Below, in pieces: positions 27,414 through 36,807 of a stretch of DNA of 64,000 bases. The position numbers and the translations under genes are program-made. Under the pieces are notes generated by a model. The model saw only the letters and a list, made by a program, of their open reading frames with translations, searched no databases and had not been told where the DNA came from. This DNA is from an uncultured Bacteroidota bacterium. Its GTDB lineage: Bacteria > Bacteroidota > Bacteroidia > Chitinophagales > Chitinophagaceae. The DNA lies in assembly GCA_903906365.1 (NCBI GenBank), contig CAIVKC010000038.1, forward strand, positions 1 through 64,000, read 5' to 3'. Numbering within the stretch: position 1 is the first letter of the stretch; each line of letters starts with the position of its first letter.

Positions 27414-28073
27414 ATGGGCGAAGCGGAAATCATACAACACACGCACCGGCTCTTTATAAGGGCCCGGTTCTTTTTTTACGGGGAGGCGGCCAGCAGGGAT
27501 CTGGCCATCCAAATTGCCGATGACGTTGCCCGGCACTGGAATGAACCGAGGGGCCATGCCATTATCCGGGGCGAGCACTATGAGGTCATCTTTGAAACAG
27601 AAGCCATGGCCGATCCCGGTCTGCCGCCCGAAACGGTTTGGTATAATACGGACCCCATGAATAACTATTTCCGGATCGAGTCCTTCAGTCTTCCTGACAT
27701 ATCTTTCGTGGACGGTCTGGGTTCCAATACGGGATATTTCAAACTGGACAATCTCCTGCATAACTCCACCACGGCTGCCCATGAATTCGGCCATACCCTT
27801 GGGCTGGATCACCCCGCCAACACCGACATTCGCGGCAAAGGGCAGCCCGCCATCATGTACCCAAGGGGGACCATCTGCGATCCGGCGTTTCAGTATGATC
27901 CTTTGGCTCTTCCCCTGCAACCCGGGGGAACGATGAACCCTTTTTACCGCAAGGTATTGGCCTCCGATATTGACAGCCTTCAACTGCACAGTCTCCGCTT
28001 TTCTGCTTCAAGGAAAGCTGTTCTGGGGGATTTCTCCAGTCTTTACCATGAAAAGCACCTGCCATCCGTATAG
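27414..28073 (+). CDS. Matrixin-like metzincin protease without export signal
   Basis: 219 residues. The zinc-binding motif HEFGHTLGLDH (HExxHxxGxxH) lies near residue 125 and is followed by the Met-turn AIMYPRG, which defines the metzincin clan (matrixin/M10-like or M43-like). The N terminus MGEAEIIQHTHRLFIRARFF is charged and has no signal peptide or propeptide with a Cys switch. It therefore seems to be cytoplasmic or released by a non-classical route. An ABC transporter pair follows after 75 bases, but no link can be shown. No substrate is known. Confidence 0.78.
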   Translation: MGEAEIIQHTHRLFIRARFFFYGEAASRDLAIQIADDVARHWNEPRGHAIIRGEHYEVIFETEAMADPGLPPETVWYNTDPMNNYFRIESFSLPDISFVDGLGSNTGYFKLDNLLHNSTTAAHEFGHTLGLDHPANTDIRGKGQPAIMYPRGTICDPAFQYDPLALPLQPGGTMNPFYRKVLASDIDSLQLHSLRFSASRKAVLGDFSSLYHEKHLPSV

Positions 28074-28148
28074 GACTTTGACCTTTCCTTTAGTTATTGG
28101 GAGGAATTATTGAAATTGCTATACCTTACCTTTCGTAAACCATTACAC

Positions 28149-29045
28149 GTGAACGCCATACTCTCCATTAACAACATCGCCAAATCCTACGGTAGGATAA
28201 AAGCCCTGGATGGCCTCTCCTTTGAGGTGCCGGCAGGCTCGGTCTTTGGTATCCTCGGCCCCAATGGCAGTGGGAAAACCACCCTGCTCTCCATCATTTT
28301 GGATGTATTGCGCGCAGACCAGGGAAATTTCTCCTGGTTTGGCCAGCCGGGATCCCCCCAGCAACGCAGGAAAATAGGATCCCTGCTTGAAACCCCCAAT
28401 TTCTACCATTACCTGTCAGCCGTGAATAACCTGAAAATAACCCACAGTATTTCGGGCCGCGGCAGCCGGGAAAACATAGACACCGTTCTTGAAAAAGTCA
28501 ACCTGTTCGACAGAAGGAACAGTCGTTTCAGCTCTTACAGCCTCGGCATGAAGCAAAGGCTTGCCATCGCTGCCGCCCTGCTCGGAGATCCGCAGGTTCT
28601 TGTGCTGGATGAGCCGACCAATGGGCTGGATCCGGTCGGCATAGCAGAAATCAGGGCCCTGATCATTGAACTGAGTAAAAAAGGCCATACCATCATCATG
28701 GCCTCCCACCTCCTGGACGAGGTGGAGAAAGTCTGCACCCATGTAGCGATTCTTAAAAAAGGAACCCTGCTGACCACCGGGGATGTGAACGAAGTGCTGG
28801 TGGATGACGACCTGGTGGAAATCGGCTCCGGGGATCCCGATGCACTTTGGGAAGTGATGAAAGGATACAGTGACCAGCTCAAAATAACCAGGGAAGGAAG
28901 TATTCTTCACCTGATACTACCCAAGGGGGAAGCCAGGCTGGACGACATCAATCATTACTGCTTTTCCAAAGGGATTGTGCTGAATCACCTGGTATTCAAA
29001 AAGAAAAGGCTGGAGGCCAAATTTTTTGAACTTACCAATAACTAA
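28149..29045 (+). CDS. ABC transporter ATP-binding protein
   Basis: About 298 residues from GTG at 28149. Walker A GILGPNGSGKTTLLSIIL, signature YSLGMKQRLAIAAALL, Walker B VLVLDEPTNGLDP and the H-loop IMASHLLDEVEKV are all intact. A 7/8 -7 box TACCTTTC (28127-28134) lies 15 bases before this GTG, so the earlier TTG at 28110 is unlikely. Class: DrrA/NatA-like exporters with a separate ABC-2 permease, which is encoded 21 bases downstream. Substrate unknown; antibiotics, lipids or peptides are all possible. Confidence 0.9.
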   Translation: MNAILSINNIAKSYGRIKALDGLSFEVPAGSVFGILGPNGSGKTTLLSIILDVLRADQGNFSWFGQPGSPQQRRKIGSLLETPNFYHYLSAVNNLKITHSISGRGSRENIDTVLEKVNLFDRRNSRFSSYSLGMKQRLAIAAALLGDPQVLVLDEPTNGLDPVGIAEIRALIIELSKKGHTIIMASHLLDEVEKVCTHVAILKKGTLLTTGDVNEVLVDDDLVEIGSGDPDALWEVMKGYSDQLKITREGSILHLILPKGEARLDDINHYCFSKGIVLNHLVFKKKRLEAKFFELTNN

Positions 29046-29066
29046 TCAATTCAAACCGCAATACCA

Positions 29067-29882
29067 ATGCTACATATCCTGCACACAGAATGGCTTAAGA
29101 TTAAAAGATACCCTGCCTTCTGGTGGCTGATGGGAATTACTGCCCTGACCTACCCGGGCATTAATTTTATGACCTACCGGGTCTACCTGCAAATTACCAG
29201 CAATGAAAACAAGTCAGGTAAAATGGTTCATGCGCTGCTGGGCAACCCTTTTGCATTTCCGACGGGATGGCGGACGGTGGCCTACTTCTCTTCCTTTTTC
29301 GTTTTCATTCCTGCCATCGTCATCATCATGCTTATCACCAATGAGTTCACCTACAAGACCAACCGGCAGAATATCATCGACGGATGGAGCAGGAGGAATT
29401 TCATGACCGGTAAACTCATAGATGTGCTGCTGCTGACGCTGCTGATCACGGCCCTGTATGCGCTGGTTGCACTGATCATCGGACTGACCAATACAACCGA
29501 TCCAAAGGCCTCCGTATGGGAGCTCTCCTATTATATCGGGCTGTTTGCCCTGCAGAGTTTTTCGCAGCTGTCGCTCGCTTTTATGGTCGGACTGCTGGTG
29601 AGGAGGTCATTTATCGCGCTGGCTATTTTCGCCTTCTATTTCGTAGTCCTGGAACCCATTGCGGTCAATATCCTCAAATTCAAATTCCACAGTGACCTGG
29701 GAAGGTTCTTTCCACTGGCCATTTCCCACCGCCTGCTGCCCAAGCCCGCTTTTTTCAGCAGGCTGGATGACACCTACCAGAAAGCACTGGATGCGGTACC
29801 CTACCATGTGGGCTATACCTGTATACTGGTGATGCTTACCTGGTCTTTGTGTTTTTGGATAAACCGCAGAAGGGACTTGTAG
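29067..29882 (+). CDS. ABC-2 type permease
   Basis: 271 residues with six predicted membrane segments, including YPAFWWLMGITALTYPGINF at the start and YTCILVMLTWSLCFWINR at the end, where the protein finishes in a charged tail. It is the membrane partner of the ATPase encoded just upstream and probably forms a homodimer with two copies of it. No periplasmic adaptor or outer-membrane factor gene is nearby. Confidence 0.85.
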   Translation: MLHILHTEWLKIKRYPAFWWLMGITALTYPGINFMTYRVYLQITSNENKSGKMVHALLGNPFAFPTGWRTVAYFSSFFVFIPAIVIIMLITNEFTYKTNRQNIIDGWSRRNFMTGKLIDVLLLTLLITALYALVALIIGLTNTTDPKASVWELSYYIGLFALQSFSQLSLAFMVGLLVRRSFIALAIFAFYFVVLEPIAVNILKFKFHSDLGRFFPLAISHRLLPKPAFFSRLDDTYQKALDAVPYHVGYTCILVMLTWSLCFWINRRRDL

Positions 29883-29906
29883 GCATACCACCTAGCCGCC
29901 GGATTC

Positions 29907-29958
29907 CCCCTGGTAAAACAGGAAGGACAGTTGTTTTTTTTCCTGTTATGCTCAGGGG
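29907..29958. other. Two-stem inverted repeat in the gap after the ABC genes
   Basis: CCCCTG (29907-29912) pairs with CAGGGG (29953-29958), and AACAGGAA (29917-29924) with TTCCTGTT (29940-29947), separated by short internal loops. The apical loop contains seven T. It lies in the 271-base gap 29883-30153, which holds no gene that I can support, and may end the ABC transcript. Confidence 0.45.
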
Positions 29959-30153
29959 ATCAAACAAGGTCCGTGAACCGGGGAAGGAATTATTCCCTAC
30001 AAAAACGGGCCAATAACTAATCATGGCAACCGGCAGGGGGGCTAGAATGAAATCCTTACAGCCTGGAATAAGCGCAGAACCAATGAGCCCGCCCCTGCTA
30101 TAACGGCGATCCATCCCATTGCGGCCAGCCGATTTGGGCCTGGACAAACAGGT

Positions 30154-31092
30154 TCATTGGTTGACCAGGTCGCCCAGCGCGGCATGGATGGTTGGAAAAA
30201 GGAACTGGAATCCGGCATTCCTGACTTTGTCTGCACTGACCGTGGCGCTCTTCAGTACCTCAATACTCAGTTCACCCATCATCAGTTTAAGAACCCACTG
30301 GGGTACATGAAGGGGTATGTAAAATTTACCTTTCATCATTCGGGCCAGTTCCAGGGTCAATTCCCGGTTACTTACCGGGTGGGGGGAAACCGCATTATAG
30401 ATGCCCTGCCATTGTTGGTTTTCCATGGCCTCCACATACATCCGGCAAAGATCATCCATATGCACCCAGCTGATAATCTGTCTTCCGCTTCCCAATATGG
30501 CTGCCACTCCCATCCTAACGGGTTTGATAAATGCAGGCAATGCCCCTCCGGCACGGCTTAGTACGATCCCGGTCCTGAGCAGTACCAGCCTTTTACTGAG
30601 GCCTTCGACAGGAAGGATACTTTCTTCCCAGACCCTGCAGGTATGCCCCAGGAAGGACGGATCGGCCGGATCGGATTCCACGAAAGGGGCCGGGTTGGCA
30701 GGGGGGGCATCCGGGCCATACCAACCAATGGCAGAGGCGCTGATAACGGCCCGGACCCGGTTGGGGCATTGACGCAGTGCATCCACTATAAGGGCGCTGC
30801 CCAGCCTCCGGCTGTCCAGTATTTCCTTTTTCCTGGCTGCAGTCCATCTTTTGTCTGCGACCCCGGCCCCGGCCAGGTGAATGATGTAATCTGCCTGTCC
30901 GACGGCTTCCCGGTCGATGGTTTGCCCTTTGATATCCCAGGTGGCGTAACGGATGGCAGAGGACTCTGCGTCTGCCTGCCTGCGGGGTTTGCTTCGGCCC
31001 ATAATAATAACCTGGTAGCCCCTGGAAACCAGCAAACCGGTCAATGCGGTTCCAATTAGGCCGGTTCCTCCGGTAATGAGCACTGTAGGCAT
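30154..31092 (-). CDS. TIGR01777-family epimerase-like SDR protein
   Basis: 312 residues. The nucleotide-binding loop ITGGTGLIGTALTGLLVSRGY opens the protein, and YIIHLAGAGVADKRWTAARK is the typical second motif of the SDR39U1/SulA-like (TIGR01777) group. The C-terminal DUF1731-like end is present (LKSATVSADKVRNAGFQFLFP). Cytoplasmic. The catalytic role of this group is unknown although it is very widely conserved. It diverges from trmD with only 55 bases between the two starts. Confidence 0.9.
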   Translation of the reverse strand: MPTVLITGGTGLIGTALTGLLVSRGYQVIIMGRSKPRRQADAESSAIRYATWDIKGQTIDREAVGQADYIIHLAGAGVADKRWTAARKKEILDSRRLGSALIVDALRQCPNRVRAVISASAIGWYGPDAPPANPAPFVESDPADPSFLGHTCRVWEESILPVEGLSKRLVLLRTGIVLSRAGGALPAFIKPVRMGVAAILGSGRQIISWVHMDDLCRMYVEAMENQQWQGIYNAVSPHPVSNRELTLELARMMKGKFYIPLHVPQWVLKLMMGELSIEVLKSATVSADKVRNAGFQFLFPTIHAALGDLVNQ

Positions 31093-31135
31093 GATCTTAA
31101 TTTATACCATAAAGTTAGGTTCTGCCGGTCAATAG

Positions 31136-31143
31136 TATCTTTG
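31136..31143 (+). promoter_or_regulatory. Predicted trmD promoter -7 box giving a near-leaderless mRNA
   Basis: TATCTTTG matches TAnnTTTG exactly and ends 4 bases before the trmD ATG at 31148, so transcription should begin at or next to the start codon. No canonical TTG is seen at -33. Confidence 0.5.
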
Positions 31144-31147
31144 CATT

Positions 31148-31828
31148 ATGAGAATTGATATCATCACCGTATTGCCGGAACTGCTGGAAAGCCCGTTTTC
31201 CCATTCCATCCTCAAAAGGGCCCGGGAAAAAAACCTGCTGGAAATCCATGTACACCACCTCAGGCAATGGGCCATGAACGAATATGGCCAGATTGACGAT
31301 TATCAGTACGGAGGAGGGGCCGGCATGGTAATGATGCCCGAGCCGCTGGCCAAAGCCATTGAACACCTATCGGAACAGACCCGTTATGACGAAATTATAT
31401 TTATGACCCCTGACGGAGAACCCTTCAGCCAGAAGATGGCCAACCAGCTGTCCATGAAGGAAAACCTGCTCATCATATGCGGCCATTACAAAGGCATTGA
31501 TGAACGCATAAGGGAGCATTTCATCACCCGTGAAATCTCCATAGGGGATTATGTGTTGAGCGGGGGCGAACTGGCCGCTGCGGTCGTGGTGGATGCCATC
31601 GGCCGTCTCATACCCGGTGTGCTCAACAATGAGACCTCTGCCTTGTTTGATTCATTCCAGGACAACCTGCTGGCCCCCCCCGTATATACAAGGCCGGCTG
31701 AATTCAGGAGCTGGAAGGTGCCGGAGGTACTGCTTTCGGGCGATCCCAAAAAAGTAGCCGACTGGAGACATGAACAGTCTGTTTTAAGGACTGAAAAAAG
31801 ACGGCCCGATATACTCTCCGATCTCTAA
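31148..31828 (+). CDS. trmD: tRNA (guanine-37-N1)-methyltransferase
   Basis: 226 residues, SPOUT-class trefoil-knot enzyme that makes m1G37 in tRNAs reading CNN codons and prevents frameshifting. The N-terminal [20 protein letters not shown] and the knot segment [20 protein letters not shown] are diagnostic; the tRNA-contact Asp lies in [10 protein letters not shown] context near residue 175. The usual rpsP-rimM-trmD-rplS neighbours are absent, so trmD stands alone here, with a -7 box right before the ATG. Confidence 0.96.
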   Translation: MRIDIITVLPELLESPFSHSILKRAREKNLLEIHVHHLRQWAMNEYGQIDDYQYGGGAGMVMMPEPLAKAIEHLSEQTRYDEIIFMTPDGEPFSQKMANQLSMKENLLIICGHYKGIDERIREHFITREISIGDYVLSGGELAAAVVVDAIGRLIPGVLNNETSALFDSFQDNLLAPPVYTRPAEFRSWKVPEVLLSGDPKKVADWRHEQSVLRTEKRRPDILSDL

Positions 31829-31847
31829 AAAACGAATATAGCCCATT

Positions 31848-31877
31848 AAAAAAAGGCGCAGGTCCTTGACCCGCGCC
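31848..31877 (-). terminator. Terminator of the LolA-like/sortilin-like unit
   Basis: GGCGC (31855-31859) and GGTC (31861-31864) pair with GACC (31868-31871) and GCGCC (31873-31877). The run of seven A at 31848-31854 becomes a U tract on the minus strand. It can also serve trmD, though the plus-strand T tract is weak. Confidence 0.75.
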
Positions 31878-31901
31878 TCTTAATATTATAGACCCGTTGG
31901 T

Positions 31902-32618
31902 TCAGGGTTTCATGAATACCTTTGTATCTATATCCTTGTTCACTTCAATTTTGGTATAGTTCATCTGTACGTCATAGCCCATTGTATTCATGGCGGAGGA
32001 ATAGGGCAGTACGATACCCGCATCGGTCTTTTTGTAATTGGAGTAGGTGGTTATATTGTCCAGGTCGCGGCCCCCGATGGATAACTTCACTTCCATTTTT
32101 AAAATGTAATATGAGTCCGGGTCAAGAAAATAGAATATCTCCATGCCTGGCTGGGAGAGTTTTATTTTATAGGCCTGCTTTCCCTCTACATTTTCCCGGC
32201 CCAGCAGTGAATCGGTATATCCTTTTTCCCTGAAGTTATATAGTTCCCCCCTGGCATCCAGGGCGCTCTTTCCAACTTTGACCATTTCCGCAGGCAGGGA
32301 TACGGCATTGTCACCGCCCTGCATGGGATTTAGCATCCAGCCTGCCGTGTCGGTTATACAATTAATGATATCCATTCCGTTGAAGGTGGTCTTGGTCTTG
32401 TACCCCTTCCCGTTCAATATGGTTACTGAAGTGGGCAGGTCATTTCCCATTACAGAGGCTACGCCTTCCATGTAAATGGAGTTTACTTTGGAGAGCGTGG
32501 CCTTGCCGCCAATAGCCTCAATATGTTTGCTGATTATCTCATCCGGGCTTTGCGCCAGACAGGCCGCAGCCCCCAGGAACACTAATAAAAAACTAGCTAA
32601 ATATTTATGGGTTCTCAT
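31902..32618 (-). CDS. Exported LolA-like protein (copy 1)
   Basis: 238 residues from the ATG at 32618: a signal peptide (MRTHKYLASFLLVFLGAAACLAQ) and a LolA/LolB-like half-barrel of outer-membrane lipoprotein-sorting type, judged by PDEIISKHIEAIGGKATLSKVNS and the strand pattern around GMEIFYFLDPDSYYILKMEV. It resembles the gene at 35843 in opening, length and end (Lys-Ile-Glu-Val-Asn...Lys-Val-Phe). The sortilin-like gene lies between them. Such proteins usually bind lipids or lipoproteins in the periplasm; the present ligand is unknown. Confidence 0.75.
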   Translation of the reverse strand: MRTHKYLASFLLVFLGAAACLAQSPDEIISKHIEAIGGKATLSKVNSIYMEGVASVMGNDLPTSVTILNGKGYKTKTTFNGMDIINCITDTAGWMLNPMQGGDNAVSLPAEMVKVGKSALDARGELYNFREKGYTDSLLGRENVEGKQAYKIKLSQPGMEIFYFLDPDSYYILKMEVKLSIGGRDLDNITTYSNYKKTDAGIVLPYSSAMNTMGYDVQMNYTKIEVNKDIDTKVFMKP

Positions 32619-32683
32619 TCCTGAAACAGGTTTTTTGTTTGAATAAAAATAATATCCGGGATTGTATTGCTCCACATTAACAG

Positions 32684-35600
32684 TTAATTTCCCTTTTTGT
32701 TCTCCAGGGTGGATTTATCATCCTTCAGCAACCCTTCCTTGGTCATGGCCTGCCTGACTTTCAGCAGGTATTTTGCGTTGATGGCCGTATTGCTCTGTTC
32801 TGCCTTCTGCACCTCCTGCTGGAGTACGCCCACCCGCTGCACCTGCAGGTTGGAGGGCGGCGCTTCCTGGCCGCAGACAGCGGTGTATACATCGCTGATC
32901 TTTTCGCGCAGGCGCTGTTCGTCGGCAAACAGGGAATTTTGTTTGGTGGCCAGCAGCGATGCACGCAGTTCCTCCAATTTGCCATTGTATTCGTTGAGCA
33001 ATTTTTTTACCTTATCGCTCTTGACATTGCCGAGATTATCCTTCAACATTTTCTGGTTGGCGTTGATGTCATCTACCACCTTGGCCAGCTGCTCGTGCAG
33101 ATGGTATAGTTCCATGGCCGTCTTGAATTGGGCCTGGCGGCCTTCCATGGTGAATTTTTTGTCCGCGCTGTTTTCCACCAGCTTCACCTTTTGGCTGAAT
33201 TCCTTGTCCCCGACCTTGAGCTTAACGGTATAATCACCGGGCAGTACCATGGGAGCTATGAATGCACTGAAATCCGTTTTGGAGCCACCGCTGGCAACCT
33301 TGGGAGGTGTCATGCGCAGGTTCCAGTACACCTTATTGATTCCTTTACGTTTGGTGGCCGGAATGGTTTGTACCAGGGCGCCCGACCCGTCATAAACCTC
33401 TATTTTCACATCCCCGGTATTGACCCTTTCCTTCAGGTAATACTGGATGGCCTGCACGGAGGGCGGATTGCCTCCGTTCCATCCGCCGGTGTTGGGGAAA
33501 CCGCCATCTCCATACTTTCCATTGGTGAGCTCGATGGGTTTGTTATCAAACAACACGACATCCTTTTCTATAATGTCCCTGGTCAGACTGCGCATGGGGG
33601 TTATATCATCCACCACGATGATTCCCCGGCCATGGGTTGCCAGGATGAGGTCATTGGTTGTCGGATGGATCTGGATATCCCTTACCAGGGCATAGTCCGG
33701 GATGTGATTTTTCATCCTGAACCAGTTTTGTCCTCCATCCACCGTAGCAAACAGGCCCATTTCGGTTCCCAGGAAAAGAAGCCCCCTGTTAACCAGGTCT
33801 TCCCTGATCTTGTGGGCAAAACCGGTAAATTCCGGGCTTTGTACCAGTGCCCAGGTTTTCCCCCCATCGGTGGATTTACCCAGATAGGTTTTATGGTCAC
33901 CGAACATGTGATTGTCAAAAGTGGCGTATACGATGTCCTTGCTAAAGCGGCTGGGCTCAATACTGCTGACCCAGGTTTGGGCCGGAATGCCCGCTGCGGC
34001 ATAATTGGCGGCCAGGTTCGTCCATGTCTTACCGCCGTCCAGGGTGAGCTGCAGGTTGCCGTCATCGGTACCGGCATAGATGATATTTTCATCCAGGGGA
34101 GATTCTGCCACTGTAAAAATGGTACAATGGTTTTCAGCAGAGGTATTGTCTGCACTCAGTCCTCCGGATTCTTCCTGTTGTTGTTTCTTTTTATCATTGG
34201 TGGTCAGGTCAGGTGAAATTTTTTCCCAGTTGCTGCCCTGGTCACGGGAACGATACAGAAATTGAGATCCGATATACAGGTTCTTTTTGTTGGCGGCTCC
34301 CGTTACAATGGGTGTGTTCCAGTTCCAGCGAAGCTTCTCTTCCCCCTGGGCCCCCTGGGGCTGTATATTGACGGTTTTAAAAGTCTTCAGGTCTACCCGG
34401 CCCACATTTCCTCCCTGGGCTTCCGCATAGGCTGTATTGGGATCGAGGGGATCGGGCTGTACCCAAAATCCGTCTCCGCCATAGATAGCCTGCCAGCTGG
34501 AGTTACCGACTCCTCCAGGGGAGGAAGACGGGGCCACCCAGCTGCCGTTATCCTGCAGTCCCCCGTAAATACGGTATGGATCCTGGCTGTCCACGGCAGT
34601 GTGGTAAAATTGTCCGACAGGCAGGTTCTGTAAAAAGATCCAGGTAGCCCCCCTGTCCAGGCTCAGGTACACGCCACCGTCTGTTCCCAGGTACAACTGA
34701 CTGGTATTTTTGGGGTTGATCCACAGGGCATGCATATCACTGTGCACCCAACCACCTTCACCGCTTGCCTCATTGAAGGAATATCCTCCGTCATCGGAAT
34801 AGGCAAAAGTAAATGCCGGACGGTATACCCGCTTGGGGTCATTGGGGTCTACTTTGATGACGCTGAAATAAAAAGGCCGGGCCGTAATATTGGCCGTTGC
34901 ACTTTGCTGCTTCCAGTTCTCTCCCCCGTCGCTACTGATAAACAGGCCGGTCTCTTTGGATTCCACAATGGCCAGCAGGTTATTGGGACTGCTGGGAGAA
35001 AGTGCCAGCGCCACCCTGCCAAAAGGCTTCGGCGGCAAACCGTTCTTGAGTTCCTTCCAGGTTTTCCCCCCATCATGACTTTTGTAAACGCCGCTTCCTT
35101 CTCCCCCCGAATTGAAAACATAGGGCAGTCTCCTGAACTGCCAGGTAGTTGCATATACGATGCTGGGGTCAGTGGGGTCAATGGCTATGTCCGCACAACC
35201 CGAATGGTCATTGATATAGAGAATCTTTTCCCAAGTCTTGCCGGCATCCACCGACTTGTAAAGGCCCCGGTGCTTACTGTCACTCCACAAAGGTCCCGGC
35301 GCAGCCACATAAATTACGTCCGGGTTTTTGGGATCTATCACAATTTTGGAAATGTGCTCCGTGGAATCCAATCCGATTTTGGTCCAGTTGTCTCCGGCAT
35401 CGCTGCTTTTATAAAGTCCCACCCCGATGGAGACTGAGTTGCGCATATTGCTTTCACCGGTACCCACGTACACCACTTTGGGATTTTTCTGATCTATGGC
35501 GATCGCCCCGATGGAAAGGCAATATTTATCAAAAACAGGCTTGAATGAGGCACCGGCATTGGTCGTCTTCCAAACCCCGCCCCCCGCGCTGCCAATGTAA

Positions 35601-35773
35601 ATGGTCTTTCCGTCTTCATTGACCCCTTCAATGGCCGTTATGCGACCGCTCATGGTCCCCGGTCCCAGCCACCTGGCTTCCATCATGCCAAAGGTGGCGG
35701 AAGTTATTTTTGCCTGGCTGAAGGATGCTGAACAAAGCAGCAGGGCAGCCAGTACGATAATCAGCTTTCTCAT
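32684..35773 (-). CDS. Exported sortilin/VPS10-like Asp-box protein
   Basis: 1029 residues with signal peptide (MRKLIIVLAALLLCSASFSQ). At least nine Asp-box repeats of the form S-x-D-x-G-x-x-W are seen, for example SSDAGDNWTKI, SHDGGKTWKEL, SLDRGATWIFL and TVDGGQNWFRM, spread over residues 60-700. They build one or two large beta-propellers of the VPS10/BNR type. A short beta domain (about 780-870) and a helical tail rich in Lys/Gln follow. Often annotated as glycosyl hydrolase, but no catalytic residues can be assigned. It sits between two LolA-like paralogues on the same strand, so the three are probably one unit. Confidence 0.85.
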   Translation of the reverse strand: MRKLIIVLAALLLCSASFSQAKITSATFGMMEARWLGPGTMSGRITAIEGVNEDGKTIYIGSAGGGVWKTTNAGASFKPVFDKYCLSIGAIAIDQKNPKVVYVGTGESNMRNSVSIGVGLYKSSDAGDNWTKIGLDSTEHISKIVIDPKNPDVIYVAAPGPLWSDSKHRGLYKSVDAGKTWEKILYINDHSGCADIAIDPTDPSIVYATTWQFRRLPYVFNSGGEGSGVYKSHDGGKTWKELKNGLPPKPFGRVALALSPSSPNNLLAIVESKETGLFISSDGGENWKQQSATANITARPFYFSVIKVDPNDPKRVYRPAFTFAYSDDGGYSFNEASGEGGWVHSDMHALWINPKNTSQLYLGTDGGVYLSLDRGATWIFLQNLPVGQFYHTAVDSQDPYRIYGGLQDNGSWVAPSSSPGGVGNSSWQAIYGGDGFWVQPDPLDPNTAYAEAQGGNVGRVDLKTFKTVNIQPQGAQGEEKLRWNWNTPIVTGAANKKNLYIGSQFLYRSRDQGSNWEKISPDLTTNDKKKQQQEESGGLSADNTSAENHCTIFTVAESPLDENIIYAGTDDGNLQLTLDGGKTWTNLAANYAAAGIPAQTWVSSIEPSRFSKDIVYATFDNHMFGDHKTYLGKSTDGGKTWALVQSPEFTGFAHKIREDLVNRGLLFLGTEMGLFATVDGGQNWFRMKNHIPDYALVRDIQIHPTTNDLILATHGRGIIVVDDITPMRSLTRDIIEKDVVLFDNKPIELTNGKYGDGGFPNTGGWNGGNPPSVQAIQYYLKERVNTGDVKIEVYDGSGALVQTIPATKRKGINKVYWNLRMTPPKVASGGSKTDFSAFIAPMVLPGDYTVKLKVGDKEFSQKVKLVENSADKKFTMEGRQAQFKTAMELYHLHEQLAKVVDDINANQKMLKDNLGNVKSDKVKKLLNEYNGKLEELRASLLATKQNSLFADEQRLREKISDVYTAVCGQEAPPSNLQVQRVGVLQQEVQKAEQSNTAINAKYLLKVRQAMTKEGLLKDDKSTLENKKGN

Positions 35774-35842
35774 AATAATGGTTATATAGCTTATAAATAA
35801 TAAACTCCGGATTTCTCCGGAGCCTGTAGGGAATAAAATGTC

Positions 35843-36556
35843 TTAATTAGCTGGTTTGAAGACGGAGGGGTCTACCACCGGGTTGACCTGGATCTTGGTA
35901 ATCTTCAGTTCACCGGGCCCGAATCCGGTTAGTGAAAACGGGAATACATAGCCGTTATCCATTTTCTGGTAATTACTGAAAGACTGGGTTTGCTCCTGTT
36001 CCTGTCCGCCGGCCTTGGTTTTGGTAACCTGTTTGATGATGAAATAGTTGGCCGGATCAATATAGAGGGTCTGCTGCAGACCCGATTTGGTAACGACTTT
36101 TATCTTAAAACATTCCGTTCCGTCCACATCATCTTTTCCAACCAGCTCAACGGTATGCCCTTTTTCCTTGTAATTGAGCAGCACACTCTGGATGTCCAGT
36201 TCATCGGCCCCTTCCTTGATTACATCCGGAGGGGTGGCTTCCGCCTTTTTCTGGCCCTGGATGGGGAAATAATTCCAGCCCGAGTCACGGGTCTGGATGG
36301 TATAATTGGCAATGCCATTGATGGTGAGGTCAACGCGCTGACCCTTATTGTGAACCGCAGTAACCTTAACGGGTACCTGCAGGCCATTGATATTGAGGGT
36401 TCCTTCTGTGATCAGGCTGTTTAGGGCAAGGAGCTTGTCCTTTCCACCGCTGGCAGCCAGGTTCTTTTCAATAATCTCATCGAGGGTCTGTGCCTGGGTG
36501 CCTAATACTGAAACTGCAGCCAGCAGTGCCAGCAATCCGATTTTTAGTGTTTTCAT
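35843..36556 (-). CDS. Exported LolA-like protein (copy 2)
   Basis: 237 residues. Signal peptide MKTLKIGLLALLAAVSVLGTQAQ, then TLDEIIEKNLAASGGKDKLLALNS, the same opening pattern as the copy at 31902. The middle strands (GLQQTLYIDPANYFIIKQVT) and the end KITKIQVNPVVDPSVFKP also correspond. It would be the first gene of a three-gene minus-strand unit with the Asp-box protein and copy 1. Function inferred only from the fold; it may carry a hydrophobic ligand or a lipoprotein across the periplasm. Confidence 0.75.
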   Translation of the reverse strand: MKTLKIGLLALLAAVSVLGTQAQTLDEIIEKNLAASGGKDKLLALNSLITEGTLNINGLQVPVKVTAVHNKGQRVDLTINGIANYTIQTRDSGWNYFPIQGQKKAEATPPDVIKEGADELDIQSVLLNYKEKGHTVELVGKDDVDGTECFKIKVVTKSGLQQTLYIDPANYFIIKQVTKTKAGGQEQEQTQSFSNYQKMDNGYVFPFSLTGFGPGELKITKIQVNPVVDPSVFKPAN

Positions 36557-36807
36557 TGTTTTCTGTTTATGATGAATTTCCTGTTTAATGACTTATTTTA
36601 AAAACGGTCTGCCCCCCACAGCGGGGCCAAATAAGATTTGCAATTACTAATCGAACCCTCATTTTCTTTCAAAACCACGCCTTTCTCTCTTTTTCTTTCT
36701 GTTGACTAATAACCAGCTTCAGAATGTAGATTCTGGCTGATACTGTATTTACCGGGTGAAGATTGTTTACGGCAGGACGCTTAATTTCTTAATTTTCCAG
36801 CCTGAAA

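Noticed and set aside
30042-30119. 25-codon minus-strand ORF coding for a possible membrane segment (MGWIAVIAGAGSLVLRLF)
   Set aside because: It follows the TIGR01777 gene in a gap and could be a tiny membrane peptide, but there is no ribosome site, conservation evidence or known partner.
33128-34216. 362-codon plus-strand open frame across the Asp-box gene
   Set aside because: Shadow of the minus-strand gene, which has a signal peptide and regular Asp boxes; the shadow has none.
32684-35773. Glycoside hydrolase (sialidase) activity for the Asp-box protein
   Set aside because: Asp boxes are structural; no sialidase Arg triad or nucleophile Tyr/Glu pair could be recognised, so only the fold is called.
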